Positions 1 through 7,952 are shown, counted from the stretch's first letter. The stretch is 64,000 nt of DNA from an uncultured Clostridia bacterium (GCA_944392335.1 CALXWJ010000092.1:1-64000), one strand, 5' to 3'. Notes: a model not told the origin generated them from the sequence alone. Translations and numbers: made by a program.

Positions 1-120
1 TTCGCTATTGCTTCTTCTCTCCCACACCTCACGATGTGAAACTTGCAAGTCGCTTTAAAGTTCGTCGGTAACTACGCCTCGGTGGACTTTCACCACAGAG
101 CATTGATATGCCCGTCATAC
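1..120 (-). mobile_element. Group II intron, 5' end (domain I start), class C-like, cut by window edge
   Basis: Read on the minus strand the segment begins GTATGACGGGCAT and soon contains the run TGGTGAAAGTCCAC, followed by ATCGTGAGGTG. These are hallmark pieces of the 5' end and domain I of bacterial group II introns. The start lies directly after the T-tract of an intrinsic terminator, which is the preferred target of class C introns, inserted downstream of terminator hairpins. The remaining ribozyme and any reverse transcriptase/maturase would lie beyond position 1 and cannot be seen. Subclass is inferred from insertion context and motif resemblance, not from a full fold. Confidence 0.75.
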
Positions 121-154
121 TAAAAAAGTGCAGACAAGATTTTCTTGTCTGCAC
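121..154 (-). terminator. Intrinsic terminator of the SLH-YcdB gene; intron insertion site
   Basis: On the minus strand a perfect GTGCAGACAAGA/TCTTGTCTGCAC-type stem (128-154) is followed by TTTTTTA, and the intron starts at the next base. It closes the gene ending at 167. Confidence 0.85.
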
Positions 155-166
155 CAATTTAATCAA

Positions 167-2281
167 TTATCTTGATAAATAATTATATATAAGAATTGCC
201 GCATCAGCTCTTGTAAGCTGTGTATCAGGATTAAAGTTTCCGTTTTCATCACCTTTAAATATCTTCATACCTGAAAGAATACTTACATATCCAACATTGT
301 CGGTAACATCCGGAAATGGACAATTATATATGTCCTGAAGTTCCGCTACATCTTCCAAATTTAATGCCCTTATCATGTACACAGCAGTTTCCAGTCGTGT
401 AATAGGCTGATCTGCCTTTGATTCATCAACCTCTAAAAGTCCTCTGTCTATTCCATATTCATAATAATAATTTGTATCTGTTCCTTTTCCTATAACTATA
501 GGCTGGTTAAAACATGCTGTTGCTGCCAACAATGCAATAAAATCCTTCTGAGTGATAAGTTCATCAGGCATAAATTTTCCGCCTTCAAAACCAATTCCGA
601 ATTTTGCAAGTGTGGTAATTTGCTGTTCCGCATAGTGACCTGAAATATCATCATATGTAATAGCATTTTTATCTGTATCAAATTTATTCTTATTTATAAG
701 CCCTGTTTTAGGATCTATTTTCATTGATCTGTCATCAAGCTTATAACCGAGTACAACGGTATCATCGTATCTTACTTCATCATTAGACGGCTGAGGAATA
801 TAATACAATGTAAGATTTGTCTGTTCCTTCAACTTATTTATAACTTCCTGTTCAGATAAAATACCTTCAGTTGACGGAAATTCAATATTTGTATAATTCA
901 CATTAAAACTACTTACCTTGCCGTTTGATTTATTTACTGCAATGTTTGCACTGTCACTTCTGTAAACCACATTATTTACGTATCTGTACATTGTTATTTC
1001 ATATGTAGACGAATTTTTATAATATTCCTCATTATAATACTTCGGTGTATATTCTCTGTAGTCACTCTGAGAATCATCTGCAAAATGTTTAGGTGAGAGT
1101 TCTTTTAAAGCATTATGAGCAATTTCATTTAACTCCTCATCACTGTAATTAGAATCTTCCTTTTCTTTAGTATTATAATTATACCAGCTTAATAGATCAC
1201 CGGTTGTTGCATCCATCGATGCAGACGCATGGTAATATCCATCTTCATAGGAATATGAAAAATTAAGGCTTGCATATCTGTCTTCGGAATATGCATCTTT
1301 ATATATTCTGAATGAATCAAGAACCATATTTTCATCAATGTCGAGCAACTGATTTTCTCTTATTTTTTTCTCAGCATCTTCTTTGGATATAAGATTAGAA
1401 ACGGTTTCCAGCTCCTCCAACTCCTGAGGGGTAAAATTGATACTACTGTCCATAGTTAATGATTCTTCCTTTAAATTACCGATGCTTCCTCCTCCGCTTG
1501 AAGCTGCATATAAAATTCTTTTAATTTCTTTAAGTTCACCGCTTTGTGCGTCAATATATTCATCATATTCAATTTTGGGAACATATGCAAGATATACAGA
1601 TTTTTTATTATCTTCATACTTTGTAAGATAAACAAGCTCAAGACCGGAGTTTTCAGCAAATTTAGCCCAAGCATCATCAGAATTTATCTGTACGCTTCCG
1701 TCTCCAAATTCAAGACCTTCGGTATAGTTTATACCAAAGCTTTTTATCTCCGTTGCATCTTCATTCACGGTTAAATATCCTGTATTTTCATATACCTTAA
1801 TGTTATTTTCTATACGGCTTACATTGAATGAATAGTCGTTATCATAGAGTGATTCTATTTGTGACGTTTTCTCAAGCACAAGTGAATCGCCGATAGTTGG
1901 ATTTAATTTTTTTAACAGCTCCTGCGCCTTCACCATTGCCTCATCCGTGGACATCTTGTTAAAATTCAGTTCATCCCTGTAGCCAATTGCATCATCCAGA
2001 TTATGCCGGCTGTAATTCAAAATTACACCGTTATCATCAGCCGAAATGTTCAGAACTTCGTTTTTTTCCGAATTAGGAGATGACCAGATGAAATTGTATA
2101 CATTTCTGCCTGATGTATCGGTTTCTGTGCTTGATGTAAACTTTTCAAACTCTGATGTGTCCATAATCCTTGTTTTGACATCTGCCAAAACATTCTCCAT
2201 GTTGCTTTCTGCCATTACTGCATTTGATCCCAATGCAATTAACATTGCACAAATCAATGCCGATGAAATAATTTTTTTCAT
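167..2281 (-). CDS. Secreted YcdB/YcdC (PepSY-like) domain protein with C-terminal SLH domains
   Basis: The 704-residue product starts with a lysine-containing signal peptide (MKKIISSALICAMLIALG). The body holds two tandem YcdB/YcdC or PepSY-like modules, about residues 30-260 and 295-540, with recurring 'ATTGDLLSWYN'/'DAQSGELKEIK' type strands. The last roughly 150 residues contain S-layer homology repeats, for example 'DISGHYAEQQI' and 'DENGNFNPDTQLTRADAAI', which anchor proteins to the wall. I chose the ATG at 2281 over an upstream GTG because AAAGGGGTG sits at proper distance. It is the third gene of an ECF sigma/anti-sigma operon, so it is probably an envelope-stress target or an extracytoplasmic sensor partner. 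No catalytic motif is visible. Function beyond wall association is unknown. Confidence 0.85.
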   Translation of the reverse strand: MKKIISSALICAMLIALGSNAVMAESNMENVLADVKTRIMDTSEFEKFTSSTETDTSGRNVYNFIWSSPNSEKNEVLNISADDNGVILNYSRHNLDDAIGYRDELNFNKMSTDEAMVKAQELLKKLNPTIGDSLVLEKTSQIESLYDNDYSFNVSRIENNIKVYENTGYLTVNEDATEIKSFGINYTEGLEFGDGSVQINSDDAWAKFAENSGLELVYLTKYEDNKKSVYLAYVPKIEYDEYIDAQSGELKEIKRILYAASSGGGSIGNLKEESLTMDSSINFTPQELEELETVSNLISKEDAEKKIRENQLLDIDENMVLDSFRIYKDAYSEDRYASLNFSYSYEDGYYHASASMDATTGDLLSWYNYNTKEKEDSNYSDEELNEIAHNALKELSPKHFADDSQSDYREYTPKYYNEEYYKNSSTYEITMYRYVNNVVYRSDSANIAVNKSNGKVSSFNVNYTNIEFPSTEGILSEQEVINKLKEQTNLTLYYIPQPSNDEVRYDDTVVLGYKLDDRSMKIDPKTGLINKNKFDTDKNAITYDDISGHYAEQQITTLAKFGIGFEGGKFMPDELITQKDFIALLAATACFNQPIVIGKGTDTNYYYEYGIDRGLLEVDESKADQPITRLETAVYMIRALNLEDVAELQDIYNCPFPDVTDNVGYVSILSGMKIFKGDENGNFNPDTQLTRADAAILIYNYLSR

Positions 2282-2299
2282 AAAATACACCCCTTTTTA

Positions 2300-3418
2300 T
2301 TAATTTATATTTCCAACATTAAATTCAACCGTTCCAATACTTTCAGATGCAACCTCACCCTTATCGAAAGTAATATACAAATCGTTATTGCCATCAATAT
2401 AAAAATCTTCGTTTCCGGTAATTTCATCAAATGCATTGTTGCCGTCAATAAAATAAATTTCTTCTTTTGATTCATTCATCTGACCTATAATCTCAAGATA
2501 AAGATACGTATTGTAATCATAACCTTCTTCAAAAATCGAACCTATAGTTACTCTTTGTTTGGTATTTTTATCTACTGAATATTTCTTTCCGTTTTCGTCC
2601 GTCAGTGTTTTCACATCATCAGCCGTTATTGTAACAGGCAAAACATCCGGCACTGCAGTAATTGATGCACCCGAACTGGATCCGCCGCCTCCGGATGTAT
2701 TTGCATCAGACTCATTGGCAATATCTGCACTAAACATTGATGCTTCAAGTACTGGTTCACTTTCTTCATACATGGAACTTGCCACCGACACATCATTATT
2801 CTCATTTTCGCTTTGTGCAGGTTCTGAAACGCTTTTTCCCTTTGGCATAATATCCTCTTCTGTCTGTGGTACAGGTTCAGCGCTTTCGGCAGGAGAATTA
2901 ATTATTATATCTGTTCCTTTTTCCGCGTTGTATGTTTTCGTATCCTGCGCCTGTAAATTTTTTTCATTAAAGTCTGATTTTGCGGAACTTTCCTCTTTTT
3001 CACTAACAATCACCATATTAGCTTTGCTCTGAGTTACCGTAGAATCTTCATTCATATTTTTTTCGGTATCATTTGACCGTTCAGTATTGTTTTCATCATC
3101 ATTTTTCGCATTTTCAAAAGATTGCTCAGGTTTATTATCCGCATCTGCAATTAATTTGTCATTTTGTGAAATATCTCCTAATATCGGTACATTTTCAACT
3201 TTGTTTCCGAAATTATTATTAACATTTAAAGCAATTGCAAAAATAGCTACGACAGCCGCAACTCCCACTGCTGAAAATTCAAAAATTCTTCTTCCGGTGT
3301 ATAATTTTTTCTTTTTAATCTTTTGTTTTAATTTGGCATTTAGGATATCGGAAGGCTCTTCCGTAGGTTTTAATGCCTCATTTAAAAGCTCGTCTAAATC
3401 AAAGTTGTTCAATTCCAT
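2300..3418 (-). CDS. Membrane-anchored anti-sigma factor, RsiV/DUF3298-like
   Basis: The 372-residue protein has a cytoplasmic N-terminus of about 45 residues ending in KKKK, a single membrane segment (about 48-68, 'SAVGVAAVVAIFAIALNV'), a long acidic Asn/Glu/Ser-rich linker (about 75-260), and a C-terminal domain. The tail 'FYIDGNNDLYITFDKGEVA' resembles the end of DUF3298 domains, as in the lysozyme-sensing anti-sigma RsiV. It overlaps the ECF sigma gene by 20 bp, the usual coupling of a sigma factor with its antagonist. Likely role: it holds the sigma factor at the membrane until an envelope signal triggers proteolysis. Assignment rests mainly on topology and context. The specific ligand is not inferable. 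Confidence 0.72.
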   Translation of the reverse strand: MELNNFDLDELLNEALKPTEEPSDILNAKLKQKIKKKKLYTGRRIFEFSAVGVAAVVAIFAIALNVNNNFGNKVENVPILGDISQNDKLIADADNKPEQSFENAKNDDENNTERSNDTEKNMNEDSTVTQSKANMVIVSEKEESSAKSDFNEKNLQAQDTKTYNAEKGTDIIINSPAESAEPVPQTEEDIMPKGKSVSEPAQSENENNDVSVASSMYEESEPVLEASMFSADIANESDANTSGGGGSSSGASITAVPDVLPVTITADDVKTLTDENGKKYSVDKNTKQRVTIGSIFEEGYDYNTYLYLEIIGQMNESKEEIYFIDGNNAFDEITGNEDFYIDGNNDLYITFDKGEVASESIGTVEFNVGNIN

Positions 3419-3929
3419 ACACCTCCAATTTCTTTTTTAATTTTTGTCTTGCGTTAAACAATCTGCTTTTGACCGTTCCCTCGCTGCAATCCAAAATTTC
3501 CGCTATTTTATCCAGCGGAAGCTGAGCGTTGTAATAAAGCAAAACAGGTATTCTCATCTTGTCGTCAAGTTCTGAAATACTTTTATTTACAATATCGATC
3601 AGCTCTTTTTTTAAAAATTCCTTTTCCGGCGTTTCGGTATGAAAAGGCTGCTCATAGCTTTCTTCAGCATCCATCGACTGTTCAGGGGCAATTCTCTGAC
3701 GCCTTGCATACTTTCTTTTTTTATTATTCCATAATGAAATTGCAATAGAAATAAGATAGCTTTTAGGATTGTTTTCAATATCAATTGATTTTTGTTTTTC
3801 AAGTGCTTTTAAAAAGACTTCCTGATATAGATCTTCGCTGTCTTCTAAACTGTATGTAATTTTTCTGCAAAAACTGAATATGTCTTTTCCATATTCATCT
3901 ATAAGCATATTAATCTGCGCAGCTTTCAT
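3399..3929 (-). CDS. ECF-type RNA polymerase sigma-70 factor
   Basis: The 176-residue protein has a sigma region 2 at about residues 8-75 ('EDLYQEVFLKALEKQ', then 'NPKSYLISIAISLWNNKKRKYAR') and a region 4 helix-turn-helix at about 110-165 ('LDKIAEILDCSEGTVKSRLFNARQKLKKKL'). It lacks regions 1 and 3, as ECF sigmas do. It directs RNA polymerase to a small envelope-related regulon. The operon continues with its presumed anti-sigma (20-bp overlap) and an SLH-YcdB surface protein. Upstream, on the minus strand, a TGAACC hexamer (3975-3980) precedes GACTAT (3955-3960). This could be an autoregulated ECF promoter, but the 14-nt spacing is short, so I do not list it as a site. Confidence 0.92.
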   Translation of the reverse strand: MKAAQINMLIDEYGKDIFSFCRKITYSLEDSEDLYQEVFLKALEKQKSIDIENNPKSYLISIAISLWNNKKRKYARRQRIAPEQSMDAEESYEQPFHTETPEKEFLKKELIDIVNKSISELDDKMRIPVLLYYNAQLPLDKIAEILDCSEGTVKSRLFNARQKLKKKLEVYGIEQL

Positions 3930-3988
3930 AGACCTCTTCCTTTACATTAATAATATAGTCACAAATTTCCACTCGGTTCATTTTTTTC

Positions 3989-4130
3989 AATAATAATTTG
4001 TCCCGTTATTCTGCGGGGACAAGAACACTGCAATACAGTGATATAATCAGTTGAAGATCGCGCTCTCACTCTGATTAAAGATATGGAGCCCGCCGCCGTC
4101 AGTGGCGGGGGACATCTTGTCCGCAGTTAT
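3989..4130 (+). repeat. Dispersed multi-hairpin repeat, copy 1
   Basis: Begins TTC|AATAA and then TTTGTCCCG, and ends CCGCAGTTAT. It keeps the TTGTCCC/GGGGACAA stem, an AATCAG/CTGATT stem and the CCGCC/GGCGG stem. It occupies most of the gene-free stretch 3930-4313 and does not touch a stop codon, unlike several other copies. Confidence 0.85.
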
Positions 4131-4228
4131 CATATCATATTTTTTTTGAAATTTCAACACAAACAAAAAAATGTTAGAAAACTGTCATATGTAAATTACT
4201 TAAATCAGCAATTTTACCTATGAAGCAT

Positions 4229-4282
4229 AAAAAAACAGATATGGACCTACAGCAAATTATTAGCTAAAGCAGATCCATATCT
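4229..4282 (-). terminator. Intrinsic terminator after thioesterase gene
   Basis: Arms AGATATGGA (4237-4245) and TCCATATCT (4274-4282) pair, and on the minus strand the hairpin is followed by a T-rich run (4229-4236). It lies 32 bp past the stop codon at 4314. Confidence 0.75.
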
Positions 4283-4313
4283 AATATATACAAAAACAAT
4301 ATTAAGACCGATC

Positions 4314-4781
4314 TTAAAAGCATTCGTTCCGTCTTTGTTTTCTCAGCTCATATCTCTTTTTGCCTGCTTCCCATTCGCGTTTTTCTTCTTCTGTTTCCAA
4401 GATCAATCCCGGAGCCTCGATTGTATTTTCATTTTCATCCAGTGCAACCATAACAACATACGCGGTATTGATAAGCCTTCTCATGCCGTTAAGTTTTTCA
4501 ACATAAGAGCGTACACATACCTCCATTGATGTTTTTCCCACATATGTTATGTTTCCCCTTAAAACGATCAGATCATTTGCATGAGCAGGCTCCTTAAACC
4601 GCAGCTGATCGATCATAAGAGTTGTAACATTATATTCACAATGCCTTCTTGCAGTAACGGCGGCAACAATATCTATCCATTCCGCAAGCTTACCTCCGAA
4701 CAATCTTTTATATCCATTCAAATCTGCCTGTGAAATTATCTGAACCTGTTCTGTTATAGAATCGCAAATCCTTTTATTCAT
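4314..4781 (-). CDS. Acyl-CoA thioesterase, hotdog fold (YkhA/BACH type)
   Basis: The 155-residue protein matches the cytosolic acyl-CoA hydrolase family: an early 'NGYKRLFGGKLAEWID' helix with the family's N...GG.L..W.D pattern, 'RLFGG' at about residue 26, then 'FKEPAHANDLIVLRGNITYVGKTSMEV' strands. It hydrolyses acyl-CoA to free acid and CoA. A single hotdog domain of this length normally assembles into hexamers. The start has no strong alternative. It stands alone, with a terminator downstream and the permease terminator upstream, so it is likely monocistronic. Substrate chain length cannot be read from sequence. Confidence 0.88.
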   Translation of the reverse strand: MNKRICDSITEQVQIISQADLNGYKRLFGGKLAEWIDIVAAVTARRHCEYNVTTLMIDQLRFKEPAHANDLIVLRGNITYVGKTSMEVCVRSYVEKLNGMRRLINTAYVVMVALDENENTIEAPGLILETEEEKREWEAGKKRYELRKQRRNECF

Positions 4782-4931
4782 TTATGGTTTTTCCTTTCTG
4801 TTTATATATGTTTTCTATTTATTGTCTCAACACATTTTCATATCATTCATCATATCCGCAAATAATGCAGAGCTTACCCGTTATCATAAAATAATATATA
4901 AAATAGTTTTTGTAAGTTATACTTGATACTA

Positions 4932-4968
4932 TAAAAAGCCGTAAAGCATCTCTTGCATTTACGGCTTT
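4932..4968 (-). terminator. Terminator hairpin downstream of permease and repeat copy 2
   Basis: AAAGCCGTAAA (4934-4944) pairs with TTTACGGCTTT (4958-4968). On the minus strand it is followed by TTTTTAT. Transcripts of the permease gene would cross repeat copy 2 before ending here. Confidence 0.75.
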
Positions 4969-4995
4969 ATTACGGTTATCAATTCCTAATTATTC

Positions 4996-5158
4996 AATAA
5001 GGGCTTGTCCCGTCTTGGGCGGGGACAAGAGCGAAACAGGCGATTCGTGAATCGCCCCTACGGCGCTTTGCTGTAATCAGCGGGAGATTGAACTCTTGCT
5101 GATTACAAATATGCAGCCCGCCGCCGATTACGGCGGGGGACAACATGCGCGCAGTTAT
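4996..5158 (+). repeat. Dispersed multi-hairpin repeat, copy 2 (reference full-length copy)
   Basis: Four successive hairpins are visible: A, CTTGTCCC (5004-5011) with GGGACAAG (5022-5029); B, GGCGATTC (5039-5046) with GAATCGCC (5049-5056); C, TGTAATCAGC (5072-5081) with GCTGATTACA (5098-5107); D, CCGCCG (5121-5126) with CGGCGG (5131-5136). The left end is AATAAGGGCTTG preceded by TTC and the right end GCGCAGTTAT. The right end is 22 bp from the permease stop codon. Confidence 0.92.
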
Positions 5159-5180
5159 ACTCAATCAATTGATTACTGTA

Positions 5181-6590
5181 TCATAATTTAAAGTTGACCC
5201 CTGTATCTGCTTCGTCAGGCTCTTCTTTAAATGTATAATCCTTGCCGGGCAGAATAGCATTAAGCAGGATACCTGCAATTGATGCAACAGCCAGAGCGGA
5301 CAACGAAATAGTCACAGAGCCTATTGTAAAGGTAGCGGCATTTCCGAGTCCCAAAGCAGAAACAAGAATTATTGCCGCAACAATAAGATTACGGCTCTTT
5401 GTAAAATCAACCTGATTTTCCACCACATTTCTTACACCAATTGCTGAAATCATACCGTACAATACAAATGAAATACCTCCGATTACCGCTGTCGGAATAA
5501 TATTTACTATAGCCGCGAATTTTGGAGAAAATGATAATATAACAGCAAAAACGGCAGCTATTCTTATAACTCTCGGATCATACACTCTTGATAAGACCAA
5601 TACACCGGTATTTTCACCGTAAGTCGTATTTGCCGGGCCGCCGAATAAAGCCGACATAGTCGTTGCAAGCCCGTCTCCCGTCAATGTTCTGTGTAAACCG
5701 GGATCTGCGATATAATTTCTTTCAACGGTTGATGAAATGGCGGAAATATCGCCGATATGTTCCATCATTGTAGCCAATGAAATCGGTACAATGGCGATTA
5801 TAGAGCTGATGATCAAAGATGAGTTTGTCCAGTCTATGCCGCCGAATACCGTCCCTTCCCATTTGATGGGGGAACCTATCCATGCAGCATCCTTTAGTTG
5901 CTCAAGAGCCGAAACAGAAAATAATTTCATATTCGGATTCCCTGCAATCGCAATATAACCATCAACCTCACTGCCCCATACTAAAGCAAGAATTGCCGCA
6001 ATCAGGCATGAGCCTAAAACACCCAAAAGTATGGGGATGATTTTTGACATTCCTTTACCCCAAATATTGAAAATAATAACAATCGCAAGAGCTATAAATG
6101 CAACCAGCCAGTTAGCAGAGCAATTTGAAACAGCGCTTCCTGCAAGTCCGAGCCCAATTGAAATGATTATCGGCCCGGTAACGACCGGAGGAAAATATCT
6201 CATAACTTTGTTGATTCCGATACCTTTAAATAATGCTGCAAGTATCAGATATACCAAGCCTGCACAAGCAACACCGAGACAGGCATATGGAAGAAGCTCG
6301 CCGTTTGTCATTGTTTCGTTACCCTCTAACGGCGCAACAGCAGCATATCCGCCCAAAAAAGCAAAAGAGGAGCCTAAAAACGCGGGAACCTTCATTTTGG
6401 TCAGTAAATGGAATAATAAAGTTCCGAGTCCCGCCATCAAAAGAGCCGTTGCAATATCAAGCCCTGTCAAAAGAGGGACTAAAACGGTCGCGCCAAACAT
6501 GGCAAACATGTGCTGAAAGCCCAAGATCAACATTTTAGGTACTCCCAGAGTACGTGCATCATAAATAGCTTCTTGTGTTTTGTTATTCAT
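5181..6590 (-). CDS. Uracil/xanthine permease (NCS2 family)
   Basis: The 469-residue polytopic membrane protein opens with 'LGVPKMLILGFQHMFAMFGATVLVP', the characteristic QH motif of the nucleobase:cation symporter-2 family in TM1. It contains 'LGSSFAFLGG' and the NCS2 signature region 'GLATTMSALFGGPANTTYGENTG', whose NTTYGEN segment is typical of uracil (UraA/PyrP-like) carriers. About 14 hydrophobic segments are expected. I chose the ATG at 6590 because AAAGGAG precedes it. An in-frame extension to 6659 lacks a site. The leader (6639-6696) holds a candidate structured RNA, which would fit nucleobase-dependent control. Uracil is the more likely substrate, though xanthine/uric acid carriers share the fold. 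Confidence 0.92.
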   Translation of the reverse strand: MNNKTQEAIYDARTLGVPKMLILGFQHMFAMFGATVLVPLLTGLDIATALLMAGLGTLLFHLLTKMKVPAFLGSSFAFLGGYAAVAPLEGNETMTNGELLPYACLGVACAGLVYLILAALFKGIGINKVMRYFPPVVTGPIIISIGLGLAGSAVSNCSANWLVAFIALAIVIIFNIWGKGMSKIIPILLGVLGSCLIAAILALVWGSEVDGYIAIAGNPNMKLFSVSALEQLKDAAWIGSPIKWEGTVFGGIDWTNSSLIISSIIAIVPISLATMMEHIGDISAISSTVERNYIADPGLHRTLTGDGLATTMSALFGGPANTTYGENTGVLVLSRVYDPRVIRIAAVFAVILSFSPKFAAIVNIIPTAVIGGISFVLYGMISAIGVRNVVENQVDFTKSRNLIVAAIILVSALGLGNAATFTIGSVTISLSALAVASIAGILLNAILPGKDYTFKEEPDEADTGVNFKL

Positions 6591-6638
6591 TATTAAAACT
6601 CTCCTTTGAATAATTTTAAAAAAGGCGTTGTTACACGA

Positions 6639-6696
6639 ATATACGGGTGTGACAAACATATACGTTTTGTATTATGACATGCCATAACCCGTATAT
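6639..6696 (-). promoter_or_regulatory. Candidate structured leader RNA (three-way junction) of the permease gene
   Basis: On the minus strand a perfect 10-bp stem ATATACGGGT/ACCCGTATAT encloses two small hairpins: TATG/CATA, and ACAAA/TTTGT with loop ACGTATATG. The 5' strand ATATACG could also pair with CGTATAT in the second loop, so two exclusive partners exist. It lies 49 bp upstream of the permease start. It does not match the purine riboswitch core. Function is inference. Confidence 0.4.
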
Positions 6697-6877
6697 AATG
6701 TATCATTCCTAATTTTGCCATCATCAATTATAACATATCAATTATGCTTTGTAAAGGAAATTTTAATTTTTTGTAAATTTTTGTTAAATTTTTTGGTTTT
6801 TTACTGTTTCCATACATATAACGAAATCAAAGATGGTGCTGCATAAAACTCGACGTATAAAATGAGCGCGTATGGGA

Positions 6878-7053
6878 GTGTCCAAAAAAATCGTTCAGAA
6901 CGGGCGAAAATCAGTTTGCAGCGGCCTTGCCCGACGGCGTATTGGCATACTCCGAGGATGATTTTCGTTCGTAGTTTGAGGGCATAAACACAGAAAATCC
7001 GCCAAAAAGGTGGATTTTCTACATTTAAGGAGTATTTTAAATTTTTTTGACAC
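6878..7053. mobile_element. MITE-like element with terminal inverted repeats
   Basis: The outer ends are GTGTCCAAAAAAAT (6878-6891) and ATTTTTTTGACAC (7041-7053), an inverted pair differing by one C. Inside are two strong hairpins: CGAAAATCA (6905-6913) with TGATTTTCG (6959-6967), and AGAAAATCCGCC (6992-7003) with GGTGGATTTTCT (7009-7020). There is no convincing coding sequence. An 87-codon frame crosses it but has no ribosome binding site or family resemblance. No target duplication is obvious. Confidence 0.45.
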
Positions 7054-7109
7054 GTTAAAAGCAAGTAAAATCAAGTTTTTGCCCGTGAACGCTCCGGGCG
7101 ATTTTTTTT

Positions 7110-7133
7110 ACACCCCATCTTGTGCGCAGTTAT
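7110..7133 (+). repeat. Remnant right end of the dispersed repeat (copy 3)
   Basis: Only the 3' end survives: CCCATCTTGTGCGCAGTTAT matches the right ends of copies 1 and 2. The complement of TTA at 7130-7132 is the TAA stop of the amidase gene. The rest of this copy appears to have been lost, and a MITE-like element lies beside it. Confidence 0.6.
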
Positions 7134-7828
7134 TCTTTCTTGTCATACAGCCCTGCCCTGTCATTTATCACAAGTATTCTCAGCATAGTATCATCGAGAT
7201 TCAATTCATTTTTTTCATTCCCTTTAAGATAACCCAAATCAACAAGCTTTTGGATCGTCGGACGTGCCCATTCGGGCATATTCTTATCTATATAGTTATA
7301 GATCATTTTCGGCACCTCCTGTGAATCATTCATTATTTTGTTTTTAAAGCTTATCCATTTTGATTCATCCAGCATAGGTAAAGGGCAGTTTTTTCCGGTA
7401 ACGTCAAAATGCCTTATAACATTATTTATTGATATATTGTATTTTCCCATAAGATATCTGACAAGATCAATGGTATTTTTCTGTGTACCTTCTTCAAAAT
7501 ACCAGGTTCCGTCTGCTTTTTTCTTTACGCACATTTCAATCCCTATGCTGTTTGAATTGGTGCATTTTAAATAATACTCATGTCCCTCATCGCCCTGTAA
7601 CCCTCCGCCGCAATGCCAAGCCGCGTCGGAATCTTCCACACACTGCCATATACTGTTCTCATCGACAAAATAACTTGCACTTGCAGAAACTTTATTATTA
7701 TAAAAATAATCCGCATTGTTTTTTGCCGTTGATACCGCACCGACATAATGAATAACAATATATTCATTCTTTTTGTTTTTCATGGCAGTAAAATTATACG
7801 GCGTTATTTTTTTTTGAATTTCAATCAT
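7130..7828 (-). CDS. N-acetylmuramoyl-L-alanine amidase, amidase_2/PGRP type
   Basis: The 232-residue protein has an N-terminal amidase_2 domain (about 15-160). Zinc ligands are visible as His27 in 'IVIHYVG', His140 in 'VIRHFDVTGKNCP' and Cys148. The layout resembles phage-type and sporulation amidases such as XlyA/CwlA, cleaving the bond between MurNAc and L-alanine in peptidoglycan. The C-terminal segment (about 165-232, 'MPEWARPTIQKLVDLGYLKGNEKNEL') resembles a short wall-associated module often found in clostridial phage-like amidases. There is no signal peptide, and no phage genes or holin are nearby, so it is probably a stray prophage-derived or domesticated lysin. Its stop codon lies in the repeat remnant at 7110-7133. 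Confidence 0.88.
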   Translation of the reverse strand: MIEIQKKITPYNFTAMKNKKNEYIVIHYVGAVSTAKNNADYFYNNKVSASASYFVDENSIWQCVEDSDAAWHCGGGLQGDEGHEYYLKCTNSNSIGIEMCVKKKADGTWYFEEGTQKNTIDLVRYLMGKYNISINNVIRHFDVTGKNCPLPMLDESKWISFKNKIMNDSQEVPKMIYNYIDKNMPEWARPTIQKLVDLGYLKGNEKNELNLDDTMLRILVINDRAGLYDKKE

Positions 7829-7952
7829 TAATTTTCACTTCCCTGATTTTTGGAACTTTACATATTTATTTATCGTCAAGATCAAATACAATATCCTTAT
7901 ATGCTCCCCCAATTTATTTATATTCATAATTATATTATTTTGTGCAAAACAA

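Noticed and set aside
2559-3032. 157-codon plus-strand frame opposite the anti-sigma gene
   Set aside because: Ser-rich antisense of the Glu/Asn/Ser linker, a known low-complexity artefact, with no ribosome site.
3955-3980. ECF promoter TGAACC...GACTAT upstream of the sigma gene
   Set aside because: The spacing is about two bases short of the usual ECF arrangement and the -10 is a poor match, so it is mentioned only as a possibility.
6639-6696. Purine (guanine/adenine) riboswitch ahead of the nucleobase permease
   Set aside because: The three-way layout is suggestive, but the conserved TTTCTACC and GACTA core segments are absent and the inner stems are too short.
6801-7064. 87-codon minus-strand open frame across the MITE-like element
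   Set aside because: No ribosome binding site, unusual composition and it spans two hairpins and an inverted-repeat boundary.
7130-7828. Prophage remnant around the amidase
   Set aside because: No holin, tail, integrase or terminase gene lies nearby, so a prophage cannot be claimed.
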